Source: Bacteroidaceae bacterium (lineage in GTDB: Bacteria; Bacteroidota; Bacteroidia; Bacteroidales; Bacteroidaceae). Taken from it: a DNA stretch of 5,788 nucleotides. Shown piece after piece: positions 1 to 5,656 of this stretch. The stretch spans positions 1-5,788 of the forward strand of contig JAFYWE010000205.1 of the NCBI GenBank assembly GCA_017558165.1, read 5' to 3'. The notes below the pieces were generated by a model. The model had not been told where the DNA came from, made no database searches, and saw only the letters and a list, made by a program, of their open reading frames with translations. Position numbers and translations under genes: made by a program. Each line of letters begins with the position of its first letter. The first letter of the stretch is position 1.

Positions 1-47
1 ATCGGGATCATAGTTTTAGGGTTCGTGCTGTTGCCCTCGCAAAATAA
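1..47 (+). CDS. Possible 3' end of a plus-strand gene (partial, doubtful)
   Basis: Reading from base 3, the plus strand is open up to a TAA at 45-47 and would encode a C-terminus ending FRVRAVALAK. Base composition changes right after this stop, from mixed to strongly AT-rich, as expected at a gene end. The FRVRAV ending loosely recalls the SVRxV tail of FISUMP/DUF1566-type surface proteins, but fourteen residues cannot settle that. Alternatives: frame 1 is also open to a TAA at 115-117, which would run into the stem-loop and is less likely. On the minus strand an ATG at 11-9 could start a gene leaving the window. The flanking sequence would decide. Confidence 0.3.
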   Translation, partial: RDHSFRVRAVALAK

Positions 48-49
48 AC

Positions 50-94
50 CGTTAACTATTTATCCGTTTATCGATTTAACGTTTAAGAATTTAT
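50..94. repeat. Three degenerate 15-bp AT-rich tandem units
   Basis: Units begin at 50, 65 and 80, exactly 15 bp apart. Units 2 and 3 share the pattern CGTTTAnnnATTTA and agree at 11 of 15 positions. Unit 1 (cgttaactattta) fits with a one-base gap. They lie in the non-coding stretch left of the GH92 gene. A repeat near one helical turn and a half apart could be a protein-binding array, or could be chance in AT-rich DNA. No function is assigned. Confidence 0.4.
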
Positions 95-95
95 T

Positions 96-138
96 AAGCA
101 AAATCCTGTTACTCTAAATGAGCAACAGGATTCTGCTT
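96..138 (-). terminator. Stem-loop downstream of the GH92 gene, probable terminator
   Basis: Arms 96-114 and 120-138 enclose a 5-base loop (115-119). Read as minus-strand RNA, all 19 positions pair, because 101/133 and 111/123 become G-U wobbles. Read as plus-strand RNA, these two positions are A-C mismatches. This suggests the structure is maintained for the minus-strand transcript, that is, the GH92 mRNA, whose stop codon is 46 bases upstream. The sequence after the stem on that strand is AU-rich (taataaattctt), without a long U run. On the plus strand the stem ends in TTTT, so it may also weakly stop transcripts arriving from the left. Confidence 0.6.
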
Positions 139-184
139 TTAAAGGCTCGTTACTGGTTATCCACAAGGGAATCCCCTAAATGGA

Positions 185-2380
185 TTACTTGAACTCCAGC
201 GTTCCGCCTTCAATAATGTCATTGTGTGATATTGTTGTGCTGTTGATTACGTCTCCGTTGAGGCATACTCTTGGAGCATTCTTTTTTTGAGATTCTTCGC
301 TTTGCTCAGACGTGTTGTTGAGGGCTTCGCCCGAAAAATGACAGGTAATTGTAAACACCTTCCCGTTTTCAAGGTGCAGCTTCACCTCGGGGAATAGTGG
401 CGCGCCAAGTTCATATTCACCACCGCAAGGGTCAACAGGGTAGAATCCCATCGCGCTCATCACGTACCATGCCGACATCTGTCCGCAGTCCTCGTTGCCG
501 CAAAGTCCGTCGGGGGTGTTGCGGTACAGCTCCTTCATGATCTGCTGTACATACTGGCGGGTCTTCTCGGGTTTGCCAATGTGGTTGAAAAGGTATGCCA
601 CGTGGTGGCTCGGCTCGTTGCCGTGTGCGTATTGTCCAATCATTCCGGTGCTGAATATCGGCAGGTCGGCATTCTCGGCAGGCGAGTATGTGAACATGCT
701 GTCGAGCTTCGCCTCAAAGCGCTCACGTCCTACAAGGTCAATCAATCCCTCAATGTCATGCTGTACGCTCCACATGTAGTGCCATGCGTTACTCTCGCAT
801 ATGTGCTGGGTGTATTCATCGGGATTGAACTGTGGCTGGAACTCGCCCTTGCTGTCGCGTGGTTGCATGAATGTGGTTGCCGGGTTGTACTGGTTGCGCC
901 AGTTGCCTGCACGCTTGTAGAATACCTCTGCTATGCTGTCACGTCCCATGGCCTGGGCCATGCGGGCGATGCAGTAGTCGTCGTATGCATACTCCAATGT
1001 GCGTGACATGGCCCAGTTGTCGGCATTGTACTGGTCCTTGACGTCGTATGGCACGAATCCCTGCTCCTTGTATGCGCCGATGCCACGGTACTCGTCACAA
1101 TTCGCTGTAGCTATGCAGGCCTTCAGGGCCTTCTCTGCATCAAAGCCCCTGAATCCTTTCAGGTATGCATCGGCAATGACGGGTACCGAGTGGTAGCCTA
1201 TCATCATGTCTGTTTCGCTGCCCCACATGTTCCACACAGGCAGGCGCCCGTGCTGGCTGTAGAAGGCGATGAATGAGTTTACCATGTCGTCAACGCACTC
1301 GGGTACTGTCAATGTGAAGAGCGGGTGCGATGCGCGGAAAGTGTCCCAAAGCGAGAATGTCGAGTAGTTCTGCCATCCGTCGGCATTGTGGTTCTTGCCA
1401 TCGGCTCCACGGTATGTACCGTCCACGTCGCAGTAGAGAGTGGGGGCAAGCATGGTGTGGTAAAGGGCAGTGTAGAAGCATACCTGCTCGTCATGCGTGC
1501 CGCCTTTTATCTCAATGCGCGACAACCTGTTGTTCCAATGTTCACGTGTCCTGGCGCGGTAGAGGTCGAAGTCATCAGCCGGGGCTTCGGCTATCAGGTT
1601 CTTCTCGGCTCCTTCGAGTCCTGTGCCCGACAGCGCTGTGGTTACAATGAGCTGGCGGTCTTTCTCAAGGCTGAAATCCAGTGTGGCTGTGCCTATGACA
1701 CGCTTGTTGCCGGGCAGTGTTATGCTGTCGCAATGTATAGCCGCAATGGGGTGTGAGAAACGTGTGCGGAAATAGACCTGCTGCCCGCGTGCCCAGCCGT
1801 TCGAGTAGCGGTAGCCCTCAATGGTGTAGTCATCTACTTTTGTGATATATGTGTCGGTCGTAGCATCCCAGTTTGTGGCCTTGCCAAGGTTAAGGATGAC
1901 GGTCGCGGCACCGGTAGGGTAGGTGTAACGCTGTATACCGCAACGTTCCGTAGCAGTCAGCTCCACGTCAATGCCGTAACTGTCAAGATGTACCTTGTAG
2001 TACCCGGCCTCGCACTCCTCACGCTCGTGGCTGAACATGGAGTGGATGCCCAATGGTGCATCGGCCTTTTTCAACGGGTAGGTGACAGGCATGAAGCTGA
2101 TGTCATAGAGGTCACCGGCTCCGGTGCCGCTGAGGTGGGTGTGGCTGAATCCGGCAATAGTGCTGTCGGGGTAGAAATAGCCGGCAATCCAGTCCCATCC
2201 GGGCTGTCCGTTATCGGGGCTCAGCTGTACCATTCCAAAGGGAGCCTGTGCTCCTGGGTAGACATTTCCCTTGTAGTCGGTTCCTATAAGCGGGTTTACA
2301 AGCGATGCGTAGTCAATGCTCTCCGGTGTAGAGCAGGCAAACAGCATTGCGACAGATATCGCGGTAAGTAATTTTTTCAT
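185..2380 (-). CDS. GH92 family alpha-mannosidase, lipoprotein
   Basis: The predicted product is an exo-acting, calcium-dependent alpha-mannosidase of glycoside hydrolase family 92, 731 residues long, near the usual family length. Residues 1-16 form a lipoprotein signal with lipobox LFAC and lipidated Cys16, so the enzyme is exported and membrane-anchored. The N-terminal beta-sandwich carries NPLIGT (29-34), YPGAQAPFGM (41-50) and GFSHTHLSGTG (77-87). The (alpha/alpha)6 catalytic part carries LWDTFR (344-349), WNMWGSETDMMIGYHS (383-398), ESNAWHYMW (529-537, with the family's general-acid Glu at 529), NEPSHH (588-593) and GNEDCGQMSAWY (628-639, with the acidic pair of the base site). The linkage cleaved cannot be read from sequence. 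The start ATG at 2380 places the signal peptide correctly. The C-terminus holds an unusual Ser/Glu-rich stretch (about 685-702) that coincides with a repeat-like DNA insert. No SusC/SusD genes are adjacent in this window. Confidence 0.95.
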   Translation of the reverse strand: MKKLLTAISVAMLFACSTPESIDYASLVNPLIGTDYKGNVYPGAQAPFGMVQLSPDNGQPGWDWIAGYFYPDSTIAGFSHTHLSGTGAGDLYDISFMPVTYPLKKADAPLGIHSMFSHEREECEAGYYKVHLDSYGIDVELTATERCGIQRYTYPTGAATVILNLGKATNWDATTDTYITKVDDYTIEGYRYSNGWARGQQVYFRTRFSHPIAAIHCDSITLPGNKRVIGTATLDFSLEKDRQLIVTTALSGTGLEGAEKNLIAEAPADDFDLYRARTREHWNNRLSRIEIKGGTHDEQVCFYTALYHTMLAPTLYCDVDGTYRGADGKNHNADGWQNYSTFSLWDTFRASHPLFTLTVPECVDDMVNSFIAFYSQHGRLPVWNMWGSETDMMIGYHSVPVIADAYLKGFRGFDAEKALKACIATANCDEYRGIGAYKEQGFVPYDVKDQYNADNWAMSRTLEYAYDDYCIARMAQAMGRDSIAEVFYKRAGNWRNQYNPATTFMQPRDSKGEFQPQFNPDEYTQHICESNAWHYMWSVQHDIEGLIDLVGRERFEAKLDSMFTYSPAENADLPIFSTGMIGQYAHGNEPSHHVAYLFNHIGKPEKTRQYVQQIMKELYRNTPDGLCGNEDCGQMSAWYVMSAMGFYPVDPCGGEYELGAPLFPEVKLHLENGKVFTITCHFSGEALNNTSEQSEESQKKNAPRVCLNGDVINSTTISHNDIIEGGTLEFK
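281..345 (-). repeat. Short interspersed-repeat-like insert inside the GH92 coding sequence
   Basis: On the plus strand 291-309 reads gattcttcgctttgctcag, followed after 27 bases by a GC-rich mini-hairpin (gggc-ttc-gccc, 322-332) and atgaca at 338-343. This wording matches, from memory, the ends of a short palindromic repeat of the type gattcttcgcttcgctcag...aatgaca scattered in many bacterial genomes. It is translated in frame as residues around NNTSEQSEESQKKN, in the C-terminal beta-domain between ENGKVFTI and VCLNGD. There, GH92 proteins usually have a loop about a dozen residues shorter. The boundaries are approximate, and no second copy occurs in this window. Confidence 0.45.
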
Positions 2381-2398
2381 AGTGATGTTGCTTTTCCG

Positions 2399-2431
2399 CG
2401 AAGATAGTAAAAATATTCATTTCAGAGCAAT
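2399..2431 (-). promoter_or_regulatory. Bacteroides-type promoter for the GH92 gene
   Basis: On the minus strand TATCTTCG (2406-2399) fits the -7 consensus TAnnTTTG with one mismatch. ATTG (2431-2428) fits the -33 TTTG with one mismatch, across a 21-base spacer. Transcription would start near 2393, leaving a leader of about a dozen bases before the ATG at 2380. Such a short leader without Shine-Dalgarno is normal in Bacteroidetes. The call rests on consensus matching only. Confidence 0.5.
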
Positions 2432-2433
2432 AA

Positions 2434-2465
2434 CTTGCAAAAACGGTGTTTAATAAGTATCTTGC
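2434..2465 (+). promoter_or_regulatory. Bacteroides-type promoter for the SH3-domain lipoprotein gene
   Basis: CTTG (2434-2437) as -33 and TATCTTGC (2458-2465) as -7 are separated by 20 bases, which suits the Bacteroides vegetative promoter, though the -7 box departs from TAnnTTTG in its last two bases. The start would be near 2471, about 16 bases before the ATG. An interrupted inverted repeat CTTG-ca-CAAG (2461-2470) overlaps the -7 box and the expected start, a position where an operator would act. Its -33 box is only two bases from the -33 box of the opposite GH92 promoter. Confidence 0.4.
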
Positions 2466-2486
2466 ACAAGTGTAAAGTAAAAGAAT

Positions 2487-3836
2487 ATGTTCAAGAACAG
2501 ATTAGCAGTCATATTATCCTGTGTTATCCTTGCCTCGTGCGTAAGTCACAGCTACACGGTTGATGATGTTGTAGGAGAATATTATCATAGTTCACGCGTG
2601 GTTTCCACTGATGAGGGGTATTCATTGCATCTGAGCCTTGAAGAGAACGGGACATGCTGTCTTGAGAACCGTATTTGCATTTCAAATTGCTCTGCCACCG
2701 GTATATGGTACGTAAGGAACGATTCTGTAATATGCAGGTTCGGTGACTATGCTGGGCCGGACTATCCGTTCAACACTCTTAGGGTTGACGGTGAAATGAG
2801 TTTCGGAATCCATGGCAAGACGTTGAAAAGCAAGGAATACGGGTTCAGGAGACAGAAACCGTCAGTACGCGGTGAATGTAGAGAAGCAATGCTGTTCTCG
2901 CTGGACAACGGTACTGTGAACGGACTGTACGGAGTACCGGAATTGACAACTGGATGTAATATGCTTGCCGACGCGTGTGAAATCCGTTGTGTTGCCGCTG
3001 CTGTTGGGGATTGTGACGGCGACGGCAATGTCAAGGACGGGTATGGCAACTGGTTCAGGTATTATGATATTCCTTCGCCTCCTGATTACAGGCTCATTCT
3101 GCGTGTCGATGATGAGTCCCTTGAAGAGTACATCTTCTACACCGACAACTACAACAGGGTTGTTGCACAGGTCGTAGCACGTGATTACGGTGATGGTGCA
3201 GACTTTGAGACAATGGTGTCTCTGTACCGTAATGATACCATCCATACGACCAGGATAACAGGCCACTACATTGTTGATGAGGAGAGTGATACCATTATCG
3301 ACTCCCTGCCGGCAATGTGTGATACGGTGGCGGTAAAACATCACTTCAGGACATGCAGGCCATTCTATCTCTGTTCAAGGCAGAGTGCCCTGGAGTTGGG
3401 TAGGGAGGCTTTTACCGTTCATCCAAAAGGCAAGCCGGTAAAGTGCTACTCAATGGATGCCGACAACGGATACAAAGAGCTCCGCTTTGAGCTATACCCA
3501 TTGAAAGAGGAGCATAATGCCGGTAACATTATAGAATATGTACATAGTGTGGGCGATTATCTTGGCATTATAGTAAACAATGATATTGTCTATGTAAGGA
3601 AAGGATGCATAGCCGTGAATACCCGCAATTATAATGGAGCTTCCTTGAGCCTTTACAGTGCACCCAATGAGAATTCGCCGGTAATCTGTAAGGTCGGCAC
3701 GGAACAGACAACACCCATATTTGACATCTGTGGCAGTTGGGTATACGTTAGAATGAAAGGCGATGACGGCAAGGATGTCTATGGTTGGCTGGAGCCTCTG
3801 ATGCAATGCGGTAATCCATTTACAACCTGCCCGTAA
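2487..3836 (+). CDS. Unrecognised lipoprotein with C-terminal SH3-like domain
   Basis: This is a 449-residue exported protein of unknown function. A lipoprotein signal ends in the lipobox LASC with Cys18. Residues about 28-88 (VGEYYHSS..., then SLHLSLEENGTC and TGIWYVRNDSVICRF) look like a small beta-barrel of the kind seen in NlpE-like and lipocalin-like lipoprotein domains, where a short-strand 'EENGT...GIWYV' pattern recurs. Residues 175-184 (DCDGDGNVKD) resemble a DxDxDG calcium-binding loop, but the EF-hand position-12 acidic residue is a Tyr. Residues about 373-437 fit a bacterial SH3 domain: LSLYSAPNENSPVICKVG, then GSWVYVRM and VYGWLEP. The protein ends CGNPFTTCP, a Cys-rich tail that I associate with other Bacteroidetes SH3-type lipoproteins. 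It is rich in cysteine, compatible with disulphides outside the cytoplasm. The ATG at 2487 gives a proper signal peptide after an A-rich leader. It is transcribed away from the GH92 gene and towards the antiporter gene. Sampled blocks range from about 33 to 57 percent GC, more uneven than GH92. No enzymatic motif is visible. Confidence 0.85.
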   Translation: MFKNRLAVILSCVILASCVSHSYTVDDVVGEYYHSSRVVSTDEGYSLHLSLEENGTCCLENRICISNCSATGIWYVRNDSVICRFGDYAGPDYPFNTLRVDGEMSFGIHGKTLKSKEYGFRRQKPSVRGECREAMLFSLDNGTVNGLYGVPELTTGCNMLADACEIRCVAAAVGDCDGDGNVKDGYGNWFRYYDIPSPPDYRLILRVDDESLEEYIFYTDNYNRVVAQVVARDYGDGADFETMVSLYRNDTIHTTRITGHYIVDEESDTIIDSLPAMCDTVAVKHHFRTCRPFYLCSRQSALELGREAFTVHPKGKPVKCYSMDADNGYKELRFELYPLKEEHNAGNIIEYVHSVGDYLGIIVNNDIVYVRKGCIAVNTRNYNGASLSLYSAPNENSPVICKVGTEQTTPIFDICGSWVYVRMKGDDGKDVYGWLEPLMQCGNPFTTCP

Positions 3837-3848
3837 AGGTTCTTGTTG

Positions 3849-3893
3849 CATAAAGAGATACGCGAACGAGTTTCGTTCGCGTATCTCTTTATG
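3849..3893. terminator. Perfect 21-bp stem between convergent genes, bidirectional terminator
   Basis: Arms 3849-3869 and 3873-3893 are exactly complementary over 21 bp, with a 3-base loop (gtt). On the plus strand the stem starts 12 bases after the lipoprotein stop codon and is followed by tcattttt, a U-rich tail, so it should stop that transcript. On the minus strand the stem begins at the very next base after the antiporter stop codon (3894-3896) but has no U run after it, so termination or 3'-end protection there depends on the stem alone. Confidence 0.85.
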
Positions 3894-5345
3894 TCATTTT
3901 TCAAAATGGAATGGCTCGAACTGTGAATCCTTGTCCACCCAGCTTGGCTTGCGCATCGCGTAGATGACGAACGGTGCTCCCACTACGATGATACACCCTA
4001 TGAACAGTACTGCATACCATACCGTGTTGCTGCCTACCGAAATCTGTGCCGGTGGAATGAAACTGAGCACAAAGGCGAGCAGGCTGCCAAGGAATCCCAC
4101 TCCCGACACAATCCACATTATTCCGTTACCGCTCTTGCCCAGACGGAACGGGCGCGGGGCATCCTTCATGTTGTAGCGCAGGTATATTGCAGCGGCGAAC
4201 ATGAGCAGGTACATTATAAGGTAAAGGAGTACGGTAAGCTGTGACAGTATCTGGTAGAAACTCTGTACCGATGGCATAACCACAAACAGCAGGCTCAACA
4301 GTGTGACGATAGCGCCCTGTATAAGGAGGATATTCTTCTGTACTCCAATCTTGTTGCTCTTCTGCATGAACGGTGGCAGATATCCGGCCTTGCCCACTGC
4401 GAATATACCCTTTGAAGGACCCGAAACCCATGTGAGCACTCCTGCAAGCACGCCGAACGCGAGTGCTATGGCTATGATGGGTGACAGCCATGACATGCCA
4501 ACGAACTTGAAATAGTTGTCGAATCCAACGAGCAGGCTCTGAGTGAGGTTGATATCCTTCTGCGGTATGATGATGCCAAGGGCAAATGTACCCAGTACGA
4601 ATATGAGCACTGTAATTATGGCACCCATGAAGACTGCCTTGGGATAGCTCTTGCTCGGGTTCTCCATGTCCTTTACGTGTATGCCCGTCATCTCCATTCC
4701 TGCATAGAAAAGGAAGATACCCGATGCCAGTACAAGGTTGTCCAGCTTGGTAATATCGGGGAAGAAACTGCCGCCGAAGTCCATCTGTGACTTGCCACCG
4801 CTGATGAGGTATATTATGGCAAGCAACACCAGCAACGCGGCAGGGATGATGGTACCTATGAGACCACCCACTTTGGCGACTTTGCTCACCCAGTTAAGAC
4901 CCTTGAGTGAGATGAGTGTCGCTGCCCAGTAGATGGCAAGCACCACAATCAGGGTGTAGAACTTGTTCGAAGCTAGTGACATGTCCTCGGCGCTGTTGGT
5001 GCCGATGAATGCCAGTGACACTGCGCCGAATGTCAATACCGTGGGGTACCAGATTGTACTCTCCACCCACTGCAGCCAGATGGCGAGGAAGCCTGTTCTC
5101 TTGCCGAATGCCTCGCCCACCCATCGGAACACGCCGCCTTGCTTGTCCTGGAACATCGCGGCCAGCTCCGCAGCCACGAACGAGGTGGGGATAAGGAACA
5201 CTAAGGCTGCAAACAGGTAGTAGAATGCCGAGCTGATGCCATATTCGGCCTCGGCTGGCAGTCCACGCAATGACACCACGGCGGTCACGTTCATGATGGC
5301 GAGCGTAGCGACGCCTAACTTCACGCTTTTTGTTAATGTAGACAT
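3894..5345 (-). CDS. GadC-like amino acid antiporter (APC superfamily permease)
   Basis: The product is a 483-residue inner-membrane transporter with about 12 hydrophobic helices (roughly 8-26, 38-62, 84-112, 129-147, 157-182, 203-222, 236-261, 285-306, 337-357, 362-390, 408-431, 440-464). It follows the E. coli glutamate:GABA antiporter GadC along its length: GGVFRWVGEAFG (70-81), FFPDITKL (194-201), FYAGMEMTGIHVKDMENP (213-230), WVSGPSKGIF (306-315), LPPFMQKSNKIGV (323-335) and SFIPPAQI (428-435) all have counterparts there. The family exchanges an amino acid for its decarboxylation product, commonly glutamate for GABA; the actual substrate is inferred, not shown. The chain ends about 19 residues after the last helix, so the C-terminal plug that gates GadC by pH is missing. 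The ATG at 5345 (MSTLTK) is chosen over an in-frame TTG at 5390, which would add 15 polar residues and lacks support. No Shine-Dalgarno is seen, and no convincing promoter (best weak match: ATTG at 5391-5388 with AATCTTTA at 5365-5358). No decarboxylase gene is in view. Confidence 0.9.
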   Translation of the reverse strand: MSTLTKSVKLGVATLAIMNVTAVVSLRGLPAEAEYGISSAFYYLFAALVFLIPTSFVAAELAAMFQDKQGGVFRWVGEAFGKRTGFLAIWLQWVESTIWYPTVLTFGAVSLAFIGTNSAEDMSLASNKFYTLIVVLAIYWAATLISLKGLNWVSKVAKVGGLIGTIIPAALLVLLAIIYLISGGKSQMDFGGSFFPDITKLDNLVLASGIFLFYAGMEMTGIHVKDMENPSKSYPKAVFMGAIITVLIFVLGTFALGIIIPQKDINLTQSLLVGFDNYFKFVGMSWLSPIIAIALAFGVLAGVLTWVSGPSKGIFAVGKAGYLPPFMQKSNKIGVQKNILLIQGAIVTLLSLLFVVMPSVQSFYQILSQLTVLLYLIMYLLMFAAAIYLRYNMKDAPRPFRLGKSGNGIMWIVSGVGFLGSLLAFVLSFIPPAQISVGSNTVWYAVLFIGCIIVVGAPFVIYAMRKPSWVDKDSQFEPFHFEK

Positions 5346-5441
5346 AATTATCCGTTTTAAAGATTGGTTATAAATATGTGAGGATAACAATGCCGTGGTA
5401 TGCTTGGTTCGGTGGCGTGGCGTCTTTTGTGCTTTCTTATA

Positions 5442-5486
5442 ACAGCAGGAACGGGAACACCGTCAGGTGCACCCGTTCCCTGTTGT
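5442..5486. terminator. Compound hairpin downstream of the oxidoreductase gene, possible terminator
   Basis: Bases 5448-5455 (ggaacggg) pair with 5472-5479. With c5480 bulged, 5442-5447 pair with 5481-5486, one position being a G-U only on the plus strand and a mismatch on the minus strand. Inside, cacc (5458-5461) pairs with ggtg (5466-5469) around a 4-base loop. On the minus strand it lies between the end of the oxidoreductase gene and the antiporter start, about 12 bases after the displaced in-frame stop at 5498-5500. No U run follows it on that strand. It could end the upstream transcript, or be a processing or regulatory structure in a shared transcript. Confidence 0.5.
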
Positions 5487-5497
5487 ATGTAGAGTAA

Positions 5498-5656
5498 TTA
5501 CTCTGCTGTCTCTTTCTTGCTCCAGTAGAGTTTTGACAACAACTCTTCGCAACCCACGCGGCAGCAACTTTGTCGCTGCTTCGCGTGACCATTTGCTGTT
5601 GCTGTTGTAGAACCTGATAATTCTTATTCTTCAGTGTCCTTACTCCAGTCGAGTTT
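5498..5656 (-). repeat. Imperfect duplication of the 3' end of the oxidoreductase gene
   Basis: Plus-strand 5639-5656 and 5516-5533 match at 16 of 18 bases and lie 123 bases, exactly 41 codons, apart. After the TAA at 5626-5624 the same minus-strand frame stays open for 41 codons to a second TAA at 5500-5498. The two ends read AKLDWSKDTEE-stop and SKLYWSKKETAE-stop. The second end is therefore a diverged copy of the gene's tail, placed just before the hairpin at 5442-5486. Between them are a run of gca/aca triplets and a GC-rich hairpin. Tandem duplication, or insertion of a small element that rebuilt the 3' end, would both give this picture. Confidence 0.6.
5555..5587 (-). other. GC-rich imperfect hairpin in the oxidoreductase-antiporter spacer
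   Basis: Arm 5555-5568 (cacgcg, gcagc, aac) folds on 5572-5587 (gtc, gctgc, tt bulge, cgcgtg) around a 3-base loop. As minus-strand RNA the one mismatched position (5566/5574) becomes a G-U pair, so that strand folds better. It sits between the two copies of the oxidoreductase gene's 3' end and is much more GC-rich than the surrounding spacer. It may be the core of an inserted palindromic element or an mRNA structure between the two genes. No U run follows, so it is not called a terminator. Confidence 0.45.

Noticed and set aside
1..184. Possible CRISPR array or tRNA gene in the AT-rich left spacer
   Set aside because: The 15-bp units are adjacent, degenerate and have no spacers, and no cloverleaf can be drawn.
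1325..1756. Long open frame on the plus strand opposite the GH92 gene (143 codons)
   Set aside because: It lies wholly antisense to a well-supported GH92 domain and gives a low-complexity Val/Cys-rich peptide with no family resemblance. Frames of this kind are expected opposite GC-moderate coding DNA.
1988..2371. Plus-strand open frame opposite the GH92 signal peptide region (127 codons)
   Set aside because: It is antisense to the conserved N-terminus of GH92, with no promoter or recognisable product.
2461..2470. Cyclic-AMP-receptor-type or similar named operator at CTTGcaCAAG
   Set aside because: Arms of four bases are too short to assign to a regulator family, so it is kept only as a note in the promoter entry.
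2862..3344. Minus-strand open frame opposite the lipoprotein gene (160 codons)
   Set aside because: The sense strand has a signal peptide, a lipobox and an SH3 domain. The antisense peptide has no features, and its composition follows from the sense codons.
5346..5390. Upstream TTG start that would extend the antiporter by 15 residues
   Set aside because: The extension is polar, precedes the normal family N-terminus, and uses a rare start codon, while an ATG sits exactly where the family begins.
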